DNA of 64,000 nucleotides from Paraburkholderia sp. CNPSo 3272 (GTDB taxonomy: Bacteria > Pseudomonadota > Gammaproteobacteria > Burkholderiales > Burkholderiaceae), in assembly GCF_024206495.1 (NCBI RefSeq), contig NZ_JAMBPQ010000001.1:1-64000 (forward strand), given 5' to 3'. Each line of letters begins with the position of its first letter. Within the stretch, counting starts at the first letter, position 1. The notes under the pieces are model-generated. The model had not been told where the DNA came from, did no database searches, and worked only from the letters and a program-made list of their open reading frames with translations. Shown in pieces: positions 9,294-18,484 of this stretch. The translations under genes were made by a program, and so were the position numbers.

Positions 9294-10042
9294 TATGAAC
9301 TCCTCGAGCCAATCCCGCGCAGCATGAATGCGCGAGCATGGACCTGAGCGCAAGCACCATACGTTGGTGGCGTTGCGGCAGGCATGCTGCGCATTCTGCA
9401 GGGTTAACGCTTATGCAATGCTTAAGCAGGCGTTCGCATCCGGTCTCTAAGGCCGCTTCGCCGTCAGACAGGCGATGCGCTCAGCGCCGAGTTGCACTCC
9501 GCTTTCGAAAATCGCCCGCATTCTGACTTCCAGATACGCGCGCTCATCGCGGACAAATTCCTTTCGAAGACCTCTTCCAGGCTGGCCGCCAACGGGTGGG
9601 GCGAGGTACGAAGAAACCTTTCCCAACGCAGGCTGTCTTCTGAAGACCAGACGGGTAAGATAACTTTTCTTATCAAAATAGTTCGTTTGTACAAGAAAAC
9701 TCTGCGCTTCAAAAACGCGCCACAGGCGGCCATGTCAGAGCGCCCGCAACGTCATGGTGGCGCCTGCAAGCGTCTCAAAACGCGAGTGGGCGAACGCGCA
9801 AATCGCGTTTCGTGGATCGTAGGAGACATCACGCAAGTCGAGCTGCCCGTGCGCGCGTACGACGTTTGGCACGACCCGCCGTGTCTCATTGCCTGACGAC
9901 GCGCCGAATTTGGCACGCCCTTCACGCTGCTCAAACAGGAACGCTAGGAGCATCACACGCCGGGGGGCCACGCACGAGTTCAACTACCGCATGTGCGGTG
10001 AAGAGACTTTGGTGAATGTGCTTGTCGTTGATACGCGCCGTT
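9294..10042. other. 749-base gene-poor region upstream of the efflux operon
   Basis: No open frame here has a good ribosome site or recognisable product; those at 9464-9733, 9492-9896 and 9735-9983 overlap on opposite strands. The stretch around 9655-9715 is AT-rich. It contains a perfect 13-base palindrome (9635-9647) and a weaker inverted repeat GATAA-N6-TTATC at 9659-9674. It probably carries the efflux promoter and could include eroded coding sequence. Confidence 0.5.
9635..9647. promoter_or_regulatory. Palindrome GTCTTCTGAAGAC, possible operator
   Basis: Perfect inverted repeat GTCTTC-T-GAAGAC in the gene-poor region, 342 bases upstream of the efflux start codon and next to an AT-rich patch that could hold a promoter. 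No regulator gene is adjacent. Operator function is inference. Confidence 0.3.
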
Positions 10043-10267
10043 TCAGGGTGCGAACGCGAGCGCCGCGTCTTCCGGAAGATTTTCGAGCGCGCGGCTGCCA
10101 TCGCGCAGCGCTTCGCTCTCGCCGTGAAAGGTCGTTTCGCTGTAAGCGATGAGCCTGAAGCCGCTACCCGCGCTGCGAGGGATGGTGATGCCCCAATGCC
10201 ACCCGCCTTCCTGTTCGAAGACGTGCAGCTTCAGAGATGCATGCAATGTTGTAGATCGATTCGTCAT
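10043..10267 (-). CDS. Small conserved-looking hypothetical protein
   Basis: 74-residue protein without signal peptide or membrane segment. Translation is well supported: AGGAGGG lies six bases before the ATG. The sequence has a beta-rich look (LKLHVFEQEGGWHWGITIPR, then GFRLIAYSETTFHGESEALR) and ends acidic and hydrophobic. I do not recognise a named family; the composition resembles short Burkholderiales proteins that report on stress or signalling, but no function can be assigned. It stands alone on the minus strand between two gene-poor stretches. Confidence 0.65.
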   Translation of the reverse strand: MTNRSTTLHASLKLHVFEQEGGWHWGITIPRSAGSGFRLIAYSETTFHGESEALRDGSRALENLPEDAALAFAP

Positions 10268-10542
10268 GTCACGCCCTCCTTTGCGAAACGTCGAGGCAGC
10301 CGGCAGACATTGGTCAGTGTAGGCACCATTTTGTTGCGGCGCAATAAATATCGACTTTGAGGTGCGATGCTACGCGATTGGGCGTCGCCATCGGGCAACA
10401 AAGGGAAACAGGCGGCAACCAGAAGCAACAAGCGAAACAAAAGTAAACCAGGCGTGCGGCAGCGCAGCGTCTCACGCGCCCTGTCCCTTTGCGCACTGAA
10501 GCATGAGCGCACGCCCCGAAGCCGTCCTCGACAGTACGCCCG

Positions 10543-10984
10543 ATGTCGCGTCCAATAGGTGCACGATCAGCGCTGCGCTGTCCCGACGCGGTTCTTCCCG
10601 TGCCCGGCTCGGCCGCGGAGATTGCGCCGGGCGTACGCTGGCATCTCATCGAACGTTTCGGTCTATCCGATCGAGCCCGACGCGAACGCGATGCCCAGTG
10701 GTACGCCTCGTTCGACAAGCTGCTCAGCAAAGTGCCCGTCGACGTGCTCGTGCTTCCCTCGCATAACGACTGCTCGAACGGGCTGCACGCGCATCGAACG
10801 GCTGGGCCAGGGGCGGGATAAGAGCCTCGCGCGCCCGCGCGCCACGCTCGCGGAACCTCGACGCGCCGTAGATGTGTTCTGTTCGCGCGGCGGCATCGGT
10901 GAGGACGATCTCGGGCAGATGAGCCTCGCCACCGGCGAGAGCCTGGCGTGCCTCAACGGCACGTACTGGAATTCGCGGGCGTAA
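10543..10984 (+). pseudogene. Decayed MBL-fold metallo-hydrolase gene
   Basis: The first frame (MSRPIGARSALRCPDAVLPV, then PGSAAEIAPGVRW and VDVLVLPSHNDCSNGLHAH) matches by eye the beginning and late part of MBL-fold hydrolases. The metal-binding HxHxDH segment that should lie between is missing, implying a large internal deletion. After GLHAH the matching sequence continues in another frame (RIERLGQGRDKSLAR, ATLAEPRRAVDVF, MSLATGESLACLN) to a stop at 10982-10984, so there is also a frameshift near 10795. The remaining protein could not be an active hydrolase. It has no ribosome site of note. Confidence 0.7.
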
Positions 10985-11021
10985 AAAATGGCAGGGAAGG
11001 CGCAGTTCGCCCCGCCTGCCA
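10983..11021 (-). terminator. Rho-independent terminator after ETF-QO
   Basis: On the minus strand the outer stem TGGCAGG/CCTGCCA encloses a GC-rich inner stem (GGGGCG/CGCC) and is followed directly by six T residues. It lies 54 bases past the ETF-QO stop and overlaps the end of the pseudogene on the other strand. Confidence 0.8.
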
Positions 11022-11074
11022 CAAGCCGCATTGACGGCACGCACCGGAAAACCGGGAAAGTCGTCGATCGGTGT

Positions 11075-12745
11075 TTACATGTTCGGATAATTCGGGCCGC
11101 CACCACCTTCCGGCGTGACCCACACGATGTTCTGCGTCGGGTCCTTGATATCGCAGGTCTTGCAGTGCACGCAGTTCTGCGCGTTGATCTGCAGGCGATC
11201 TTCTTGATCGTCTCTCACGAACTCGTAGACGCCTGCGGGGCAGAAACGCGCCTCGGGTCCTGCGTAAGTCGCGAGATTGATGCCGACCGGCACCGTCATG
11301 TCCTTGAGCGTGAGGTGCGCAGGCTGGTTCTCTTCGTGGTTCGTGTTCGAGACGAACACCGAAGACAGACGATCGAATGTGAGCTTGCCATCGGGCTTCG
11401 GATACTCGATCGGCCTGCACTGCGAAGCGGGCTTGAGCATTTCGTGATCGCGATGCTGGTGGTGCAGCGTCCACGGCACATTGCCGCCCAGCAGCTTCTG
11501 CTCGATGCCCACCATCAGCGTGCCCAGGTACAGGCCCTTGCTCATCCACTGCTTGAAGTTGCGCGCCTTGTACAGCTCCGTGTACAGCCACGACTGCCTG
11601 AACGCTTCCGGATAGGCCCCGAGCTCGTCGCTCTGGCGGCCTGCCTGCACGGCTTCGAATGCCGCGTCCGCGGCCAGCATGCCGGTCTTGATCGCCGCGT
11701 GGCTGCCCTTGATGCGCGAGGCGTTCAAAAAGCCCGCGTCGTCGCCCACGAGCGCGCCGCCCGGGAACACGAGCTTGGGCAGCGACATCAGGCCGCCTGC
11801 CGTGATCGCGCGCGCACCATACGAGACGCGCTTGCCGCCTTCGAGGTACTTGCGGATTTCCGGGTGCGTCTTGTAGCGCTGGAATTCCTCGAACGGCGAG
11901 AGATACGGGTTCTGGTACGCGAGACCCACGACAAAACCCACCATCACCTGGTTGTTGTCGATGTGGTACAGGAACGAGCCGCCGTACGTATCGGATTCGA
12001 GAGGCCATCCGGCGGTGTGGATCACGAGACCCGGCTGGTGCTTCGCGGGATCGATCTCCCACAGTTCCTTGATGCCGATGCCGTAGACCTGCGGATCCGA
12101 ATCCTTGCCGAGCTTGAACTTCTCGTTCAGCTGACGGCCCAGGTGCCCGCGACAACCTTCGCAGAACAGCGTGTACTTCGCATGCAGCTCCATGCCGAGC
12201 TGGAAGTTCTCGGTGGGCTCGCCGTCCTTGCCGACACCCATGTTGCCGGTGGCGACGCCCTTCACGGAACCGTCGTCGTTGTAGAGCACTTCGGCAGCAG
12301 GAAAGCCGGGGAAGATTTCCACGCCCAGCGCCTCGGCCTGCTGGCCCAGCCAGCGCGTGACGTTGGCGAGGCTGATGACGTAGTTGCTGTGGTTCTTGAA
12401 GTTGTCGGGCAGTGCCCAGTTCGGCACAGCCTTAGCCCCCGTTTCGGAAAGAAAAAGGAACTTGTCCCCGGTCACCGGCACGTTAAGCGGCGCGCCTTGC
12501 TCTTTCCAGTCCGGAATCAGCTCGTTCAGGGCACGCGGATCCATGACCGCGCCCGAGAGGATATGCGCCCCGATTTCCGAGCCTTTCTCCAGCACGCAGA
12601 CACCGATTTCAGCGCCTTTTTCCGCGGCCAGCTGCTTCAGGCGGATCGCGGCAGACAGCCCGGCGGGACCGCCACCGACGATCACCACGTCGTATTCCAT
12701 CGACTCGCGTGGGCCGTACTGTGCAATCAGATCAATCGACGACAT
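11075..12745 (-). CDS. Electron transfer flavoprotein-ubiquinone oxidoreductase
   Basis: 556-residue enzyme that passes electrons from reduced ETF, and so from acyl-CoA dehydrogenases, to the quinone pool at the inner membrane. The FAD-binding motif VVIVGGGPAGLSAAIRLKQ is at about residues 20-38. The C-terminal 4Fe-4S ligands are visible as Cys502 (CPAGVYE) and Cys525, Cys528 and Cys531 (NCVHCKTCDIKDP). The length matches the family. GGAAGAGG precedes the ATG. It sits 43 bases after the acyl-CoA dehydrogenase gene on the same strand, so the electron donor and acceptor of one pathway are probably cotranscribed; a clear terminator follows. Confidence 0.97.
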   Translation of the reverse strand: MSSIDLIAQYGPRESMEYDVVIVGGGPAGLSAAIRLKQLAAEKGAEIGVCVLEKGSEIGAHILSGAVMDPRALNELIPDWKEQGAPLNVPVTGDKFLFLSETGAKAVPNWALPDNFKNHSNYVISLANVTRWLGQQAEALGVEIFPGFPAAEVLYNDDGSVKGVATGNMGVGKDGEPTENFQLGMELHAKYTLFCEGCRGHLGRQLNEKFKLGKDSDPQVYGIGIKELWEIDPAKHQPGLVIHTAGWPLESDTYGGSFLYHIDNNQVMVGFVVGLAYQNPYLSPFEEFQRYKTHPEIRKYLEGGKRVSYGARAITAGGLMSLPKLVFPGGALVGDDAGFLNASRIKGSHAAIKTGMLAADAAFEAVQAGRQSDELGAYPEAFRQSWLYTELYKARNFKQWMSKGLYLGTLMVGIEQKLLGGNVPWTLHHQHRDHEMLKPASQCRPIEYPKPDGKLTFDRLSSVFVSNTNHEENQPAHLTLKDMTVPVGINLATYAGPEARFCPAGVYEFVRDDQEDRLQINAQNCVHCKTCDIKDPTQNIVWVTPEGGGGPNYPNM

Positions 12746-12788
12746 ACCCTCTTCCTTGCTTGCTAACTGGGCGCTCTGAGTCGCCCGA

Positions 12789-14579
12789 TCAAAACTGCGC
12801 TTCGCTCAGTGCGAGCACGCCGGCGTCGCCCTTTGCGGCCAGGATCGACGTCTCGAGACCGCCCGCCTGCGCGAGAATGTGCTCGGCGTAGAACTGCGCG
12901 ATCGCGATCTTCGCGCTGTAAAACTCGGCGTCGTTCGCGAGTTCGCGTTGCGCCACGAGCAGCGCGCGCGCCATTTGCCAGCCGCACAGCACGATGCCCG
13001 CGAGCTTCAGATACGGCACGCTGCCCGCGAACACCGCGTTCGGGTCGCGCTTGACGTTCGCAACCACGTAATCGACGACATTCGCCAGTGCGCGCGCGCC
13101 CTTCTCCAGCTGCTCGCGCATCGATGCCGCCGCGGCACTGCCGGCCTGGCCCAGTTCCTCAGCAGTCCGAGCGATCTCGCCAATCAGCGCCTTCGCAACC
13201 GCGCCGCCGTCGCGCACCGTCTTGCGGCCCACCAGGTCGTTCGCCTGGATCGCCGTGGTGCCTTCGTAGATAGCGAGAATGCGCGCATCGCGGTAGTACT
13301 GGGCCGCGCCCGTTTCTTCGATGAAGCCCATGCCGCCATGCACCTGGACGCCAAGGCTCGTCACCTCGTTGACCATTTCGGTACTCCAGCCCTTCACGAT
13401 CGGCACGAGGAATTCGTAGATCGCGAGATTGCGCGCGCGCACTTCCGGGTCGGCGTGGTAGTGAGCATGGTCGCTATGGGCGGCCGCGACATACGCGAGC
13501 GAGCGTGCGCCCTCGGTCATCGCGCGCATCGAGGCGAGCATGCGGCGCACGTCCGGATGGTGGATGATGGTTGCCGACTGCTTGAGCGAGCCGTCTACGG
13601 GGCGGCTCTGTACACGCTCCTTTGCGTACGCCACAGCCTTCTGATACGCGCTCTGCGCCACGCCGACGCCCTGCATGCCCACGCCAAAGCGCGCCGCGTT
13701 CATCATGATGAACATGTATTCGAGGCCGCGATTCTCCTCGCCCACGAGGTAACCGATCGCGCCGCCGTGGTCGCCGTACTGGAGCACGGCCGTCGGGCTC
13801 GCCTTGATGCCGAGCTTGTGTTCGATCGATACGCAATGCACGTCGTTGCGCGCGCCGAGCGAGCCGTCGTCGTTGACGAGGAACTTCGGCACGACGAAGA
13901 GCGAGATGCCTTTCACGCCTTCGGGCGCGCCCGGCGTGCGCGCCAGCACGAGGTGAACGATGTTCTCCGCCATGTCGTGCTCGCCCCACGTGATGAAGAT
14001 CTTCGTGCCGAAGACCTTGTACGTGCCGTCGCCCTGCGGTTCGGCGCGCGAGCGAACCAGTGCGAGGTCGGAGCCGGCCTGCGGCTCGGTGAGGTTCATC
14101 GTGCCGGTCCAGTCGCCGGAGATGAGCTTCGGGACGTAGCGCGCCTTCAGCTCGTCGCTGCCGGCGGTGAGCAGCGCCTCGATGGCGCCGTCGGTGAGTA
14201 GCGGGCACAGCGCGAACGAAAGGTTCGCCGCGTTGAGCATTTCGATGCAAGGCGTCGCGATGAGCTTGGGCAGCGCCTGGCCGCCGAATTCGGACGGATG
14301 CTGCAGACCCTGCCAGCCGCCCTCGACATACTGGCGGAACGCTCCTGCGAAGCCGGGCGTCGCCGTTACCTCGCCGTCGCGCCAGCTGCTGGGCACGCGG
14401 TCGCCTTCCACGTTCAGCGGCGCGATGACTTCGCCGGAGAGCTTCGCGCACTCGTCGAGCACGGCCTGCGCAGTGTCGAAACCAGCGTCTTCGAAACCCG
14501 GCAGGGTCGCGACGGCGTCAATGCCGGCCAGCTCTTTCAGCACGAACAGCATGTCCTTGACGGGGGCGTTGTAGCTCAT
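12789..14579 (-). CDS. Acyl-CoA dehydrogenase, long C-terminally extended type
   Basis: 596-residue flavoenzyme catalysing the first, alpha-beta dehydrogenation step of fatty-acid or aryl-acyl-CoA oxidation. The segments MNLTEPQAGSDLALVRSRA and KVFGTKIFITWGEHD form the FAD/substrate region, and AIYEGTTAIQANDLVGRKT contains the expected catalytic glutamate. It is about 200 residues longer than short acyl-CoA dehydrogenases, the extra being a C-terminal helical domain, as in the DmdC/FadE-like long group. AAGGACC precedes the ATG. It is first in a two-gene unit with ETF-QO. The chain-length preference cannot be read from sequence. Confidence 0.95.
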   Translation of the reverse strand: MSYNAPVKDMLFVLKELAGIDAVATLPGFEDAGFDTAQAVLDECAKLSGEVIAPLNVEGDRVPSSWRDGEVTATPGFAGAFRQYVEGGWQGLQHPSEFGGQALPKLIATPCIEMLNAANLSFALCPLLTDGAIEALLTAGSDELKARYVPKLISGDWTGTMNLTEPQAGSDLALVRSRAEPQGDGTYKVFGTKIFITWGEHDMAENIVHLVLARTPGAPEGVKGISLFVVPKFLVNDDGSLGARNDVHCVSIEHKLGIKASPTAVLQYGDHGGAIGYLVGEENRGLEYMFIMMNAARFGVGMQGVGVAQSAYQKAVAYAKERVQSRPVDGSLKQSATIIHHPDVRRMLASMRAMTEGARSLAYVAAAHSDHAHYHADPEVRARNLAIYEFLVPIVKGWSTEMVNEVTSLGVQVHGGMGFIEETGAAQYYRDARILAIYEGTTAIQANDLVGRKTVRDGGAVAKALIGEIARTAEELGQAGSAAAASMREQLEKGARALANVVDYVVANVKRDPNAVFAGSVPYLKLAGIVLCGWQMARALLVAQRELANDAEFYSAKIAIAQFYAEHILAQAGGLETSILAAKGDAGVLALSEAQF

Positions 14580-14797
14580 GATCGGTCCTTCGAGTCACTC
14601 AGGGGTCAAAATGGATGCGCCGCCGGGCCGGGCTTCCTGGGTGGCCACCTTGCGGCTGTACAGGACGGATCGTAGCGTCAATGGGTCGCGAAACCACTGT
14701 CCAAACCGGACCATATGGTGACAATTCTGGCCACGCTAGCGGCGGCTAAGCCCACCCGTCGCGGTGAGTCATACGAAGTACGTGCGCGCTCAGGCGC
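14580..14797. other. Control region upstream of the acyl-CoA dehydrogenase/ETF-QO unit
   Basis: 218 bases between the AraC-type gene and the dehydrogenase, both on the minus strand. It holds the perfect 10-base palindrome ACCATATGGT at 14710-14719, about 130 bases before the dehydrogenase start. I see no strong promoter hexamers or terminator. Confidence 0.4.
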
Positions 14798-15802
14798 TCA
14801 GCCGCGGCGGCGGTAGGTGCCGGGCGTACTGCCCGTCCAGTGGCGGAAGGCGCGGTGAAAGGCGCTGGGGTCGTCGAAACCCAGATCGCCGCCAATGGCC
14901 GCGATCGTGTCCTGGGTGTCGGTGAGGCGCTGGATCGCCACGTCGCGGCGCAGTTCGTCCTTGAGCGCCTGGAACGTTGTCTCCTCGGCGGCGAGGCGCC
15001 GGCACAGCGTGCGCACAGAGCAGTGCAGGCTGTCGGCCGCCGCTTCGATGGTCGGCAGATCGGGCAGTTGCGCGGCGAGGTACTGACGCACGTTGTGGCT
15101 CACGAGCTGCTCACTGAAGGTCTCGAAGATCCAGTCGCCGGGCGAGCGCGCGAGAAACACGCGCAGGTTGCGCTTGCTCTGCCGGATCGGCATGTCGAGA
15201 TAGGCCGCGCTGAAGCGCATCAGCGTGGCTTCGCAGCCAAAGCGCACGGGACCCGAGAAGAAATAGCGGTGATCGAGCGCGTGCGGCGGCTGCGCGCAGG
15301 CGAAATCGACCTGCAGGAGCGGAATACGCTGGCCGATCAGCCAGGACGACACGCCATGCGCGAGCTTGAGCGTCAACTCCTGCCCGAGTGTCCCGATCGC
15401 GCCATACGCCGGATTGGCGCGTAATGCCACCTGGGCCACGAGCCCCTGGCGGCGCGATTCGAGCCGGAAATCGTCGAGCACGATATGGAAGAACTGATCG
15501 AAGCGATGCAGCGCCGTCTCGAGGTTGCGCGCATCGAGCAGGCTCAGGCAGAGAAACTTGAGCGTGCCGCTGCGCAGCGGCCGGCTGAAAATGCCGGGCA
15601 TCTCGTCATCGAGTTCGATGGCGAGCGTCTGGTAGAGCGTGGAAAACTGCTCTTCCGTCACGCGGCCACCGGGCTTGGCGAGCAGTTCCAGCGCGATGCC
15701 CGCCTCGTTGAGATAGCGGCGAATCACGCTGGGCTCGGCGCCCGCGCCGGCGAGAAAGCCGTTGACGAGCGAGATGGGAACGGTGGCGCTAGGCGATGGC
15801 AT
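14798..15802 (-). CDS. AraC-family transcriptional regulator
   Basis: 334-residue DNA-binding regulator. The N-terminal two thirds matches the arabinose-binding-like ligand domain of the OruR/ArgR-type AraC proteins (GIFSRPLRSGTLKFLCLSLL; LALRFDQFF-like helix near residue 100). The C-terminal ~100 residues hold the double helix-turn-helix (IEAAADSLHCSVRTLCRRLA; IAAIGGDLGFDDPSAFHRAF) and end PGTYRRRG. It lies 80 bases after the acetoacetyl-CoA synthetase gene on the same strand and upstream of the acyl-CoA dehydrogenase, so it may control either. The target is inferred from position only. Confidence 0.93.
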   Translation of the reverse strand: MPSPSATVPISLVNGFLAGAGAEPSVIRRYLNEAGIALELLAKPGGRVTEEQFSTLYQTLAIELDDEMPGIFSRPLRSGTLKFLCLSLLDARNLETALHRFDQFFHIVLDDFRLESRRQGLVAQVALRANPAYGAIGTLGQELTLKLAHGVSSWLIGQRIPLLQVDFACAQPPHALDHRYFFSGPVRFGCEATLMRFSAAYLDMPIRQSKRNLRVFLARSPGDWIFETFSEQLVSHNVRQYLAAQLPDLPTIEAAADSLHCSVRTLCRRLAAEETTFQALKDELRRDVAIQRLTDTQDTIAAIGGDLGFDDPSAFHRAFRHWTGSTPGTYRRRG

Positions 15803-15882
15803 GCATGGACGATGGAAGGCCGCGGAAACGGACAGACATCGGCGTCGGTCCTGGGCGCCATTTTAAATCGGCGCGGCCGGAA

Positions 15883-17877
15883 TCACGCTGCCCCGCCTCT
15901 CGTCCTCGCAAACGCCGCAAACCACGCGAGACTTTCCGGATTGGCCATGGTGTCCGGATTGGCCACCTTATCGAGCGGCTGCCCGAGCAGAAGCCGCTTG
16001 ATCGGCACCTCCATCTTCTTGCCCGATAGCGTGCGCGGAACGGCCTGTACCTGGTGGATCTCATCGGGCACATGGCGCGCCGAGAGCGCCTCGCGCACGC
16101 GCGCGCGAATGCGCTGTGCGAGCGCGTCGCTCAAATCGACACCGGGGCGCAACACCACGAAGAGCGGCATCGACGAGCTGCGCCCCAGGTACTCCAGATC
16201 GACCACGAGGCTGTCGAGCACCTCGGGCACAGACTCCACCGCGCGATACAGCTCGCTCGTGCCCATGCGGATGCCGTGGCGGTTGATGGTGGCGTCCGAG
16301 CGTCCGTAGATGACCGCGCCGCCGCGGGCCGTGACGCGCAGCCAGTCGCCGTGGCGCCAGATCCCAGGAAACATGTCGAAGTAGCTTTCCCGGTAGCGCC
16401 GGTTCGCTTCGTCGCGCCAGAAGTAAAGCGGCATCGAAGGCATGGGCGCGGTGCACACGAGTTCGCCGACCTCGTCGATGCGCGCGTGCCCGGCTTCATC
16501 GAATGCCTCGACGCGCGCGCCAAGGCACCGGCACTGCATTTCGCCGAGATAGACCGGCAAGATCGGCACGCCGGCGAGAAAGCAGCCCGCGAAGTCGGTG
16601 CCACCCGAAATCGCGTCGATCCAGACCGGTCCCACCCGCTCGAGTATCCACGCATACGCTTCGGGCGGCAGCGGGGAGCCGGTCGAGCCGACCGCGCGCA
16701 GGCGCGAGAGATCGGCCGCCGCGCGCGGCTCGACACCGGCCTTCAGGCACCCCTGGAAATACGCCGCCCCCGCGCCGAAGAACGTGACGCCCGTCTCGCC
16801 CACGAAGCGCCACAGCGCCTGCGCGTCGGGATACGTCGGGCTGCCGTCGTAAAGGCAGAGGGTCGCGCCCGCGAGCAGGCCGCCCACCTGGCAGTTCCAC
16901 ATGATCCAGTTCGTGCTGGCGTACCAGTGGAAACGGTCGCCAGGGCTCAGGTCGAGATGCAGCGCCGTGAGCTTCACGTGCTCCACCACGATGCCGCCAT
17001 GCGAATGCACGATGGCCTTGGGCATGCCCGTCGTGCCCGACGAATAGACGATCCACAGCGGATGATCGAACGGCACGTGTTCGATCTGCAGCGGGACGTT
17101 GCCAGCGATGGCGTCGCGCCATGCCGTGGCCTGCGGGTACGCCTTCGCGTCGGCAGCCGGGTCGAGCTGAGGGACGAACACGAGGTGCGCCGCGCTCGGT
17201 AGTTCGCGCAGCAGATGGTGAATGAGCTCGCGCCGGTCGTGCGGCTTGCCGCCGTAGCGGTAGCCGTCCACGGCGAACAGCACCTTCGGTTCGATCTGCC
17301 GGAAGCGGTCGAGTACCGCGAGCGGCCCCATGTCGGGTGAGCACACGGACCAGATCGCGCCCACGCTCGCCGTGGCGAGAAATGCCACGACGGTTTCGGG
17401 CGTGTTCGGCATAAAGGCCGCCACGCGGTCGCCGCGCGCAACGCCCATGCGTCGCAGCGTGGCCGCGCAAGCCGCGACCTGGCGGCGCAGCTCCGCCCAG
17501 CTCAATTCTCGCGTGCGCCCCGCCATGGGGCCACTCTCGCTGCGTGAAACGATCGCCGGCCGCGTGTCGCTCGCGAGCTGAAAGGCCCGCTCGACGTAGT
17601 TCAATTCGACACCGGGAAACCAGCGTGCGCCGGGCATCGCCGCATCGGCGAGCGCCACGCCGCGCGGCTCGCGCGAGGGAATCTGAGCCCAGTCCCAGAG
17701 CGCGCACCAGAAAGCGTCGATGTCCTCGACGGACCAGCGCCAAAGCGCGTCGTAGTCGTCGAACGCGAGACCGCGCGTCTCGCCGAGCCATTTCATGAAC
17801 CGGGTGATGCGCGCTGATTCGACCTGCTCTCGCGCCGGCGTCCAGGCCGGAGCGGATGCGGAAACGGTTTCGTTCAT
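15883..17877 (-). CDS. Acetoacetyl-CoA synthetase
   Basis: 664-residue ATP-dependent ligase that activates acetoacetate to acetoacetyl-CoA, used in ketone-body and polyhydroxybutyrate turnover. The adenylate-forming signature IVYSSGTTGMPKAIVHSHGG, the motif GGTDFAGCFLAGVPILPVYL and the late MEVPIKRLL region with the acyl-activating lysine (LSGKKMEVPIK) identify the acetoacetate branch of the family. The start at MNETVSAS is taken over an upstream in-frame ATG because the extra residues are unlike the family; the ribosome site (AACGAG) is weak. Acetoacetyl-CoA feeds thiolase, which is encoded elsewhere in the window. Confidence 0.94.
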   Translation of the reverse strand: MNETVSASAPAWTPAREQVESARITRFMKWLGETRGLAFDDYDALWRWSVEDIDAFWCALWDWAQIPSREPRGVALADAAMPGARWFPGVELNYVERAFQLASDTRPAIVSRSESGPMAGRTRELSWAELRRQVAACAATLRRMGVARGDRVAAFMPNTPETVVAFLATASVGAIWSVCSPDMGPLAVLDRFRQIEPKVLFAVDGYRYGGKPHDRRELIHHLLRELPSAAHLVFVPQLDPAADAKAYPQATAWRDAIAGNVPLQIEHVPFDHPLWIVYSSGTTGMPKAIVHSHGGIVVEHVKLTALHLDLSPGDRFHWYASTNWIMWNCQVGGLLAGATLCLYDGSPTYPDAQALWRFVGETGVTFFGAGAAYFQGCLKAGVEPRAAADLSRLRAVGSTGSPLPPEAYAWILERVGPVWIDAISGGTDFAGCFLAGVPILPVYLGEMQCRCLGARVEAFDEAGHARIDEVGELVCTAPMPSMPLYFWRDEANRRYRESYFDMFPGIWRHGDWLRVTARGGAVIYGRSDATINRHGIRMGTSELYRAVESVPEVLDSLVVDLEYLGRSSSMPLFVVLRPGVDLSDALAQRIRARVREALSARHVPDEIHQVQAVPRTLSGKKMEVPIKRLLLGQPLDKVANPDTMANPESLAWFAAFARTRGGAA

Positions 17878-18484
17878 CTCGTTGCGTTGGCTCGTGCGGA
17901 TTCGGTTGACCTGATGGTGCCGGAGCCGGTGCGCCTCGGACAATTCAGGGAAACCAGTGGAAGGTTTCCAATCGCGTTTTGCCGACGACTATGTCCGTTA
18001 ACGTCGCGCGCAATGACCTGTCACGTTGTGATCATTTCCAATATTTCGAATAAAGGCGGTAATTGAACACTTACGCGCGATCAATATATTGCTTCCCGAT
18101 TTAATCTAAGATAAGTCGAAATTCACATGCCGGTTGTCCTGGACAATAGATCGAACCGTTAATTTACCTTGCGCCGCGCAATGCCTTTTTTACCGGAAAA
18201 TTCCGGCATGCGGCCCATTCCCGTACGCAACAGGCATAAGGCCCGTCATAAAACTGCAATCCACTGACGCCTTTAATTTTCCCAATTCCCGCCGATTTGC
18301 GTCTCCCTATCGGACCAAGGTCTTATTGTCATTTTACGCGCGCCCTATCAGATTGAGCGCGTAGCGGCACGGGTTCCGCTCTCGCGGCATGCGATCCGCG
18401 CTGCAGATTCAGGCACAAGCATGTTGATGGGCTCGCGCGCAGCGCGAGATCTGCAACCCAGCCGGCTCGTACAGGAGATCGCGC
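17878..18484. other. 607-base control region upstream of arcDABC
   Basis: No gene is supported. The middle (about 18000-18340) is much richer in A+T than the surroundings. It contains short inverted repeats: TCAC-GTT-GTGA (18021-18031), CAATATATTG (18082-18091) and CCGGAA-AA-TTCCGG (18193-18206). It must hold the promoters of both arcD and the divergent acetoacetyl-CoA synthetase. I looked for an Anr/FNR site (TTGAT-N4-ATCAA), expected for arginine deiminase operons, and found only isolated half-sites. Confidence 0.6.

Noticed and set aside
9464..9983. Short genes in the gap upstream of the efflux operon
   Set aside because: Three overlapping frames on opposite strands have no ribosome sites and no recognisable domains.
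18021..18091. Anr/FNR box in the arc control region
   Set aside because: Half-site-like motifs occur (TTGA, ATCAA), but no pair has the four-base spacing of TTGAT-N4-ATCAA; a palindrome alone is not evidence for Anr.
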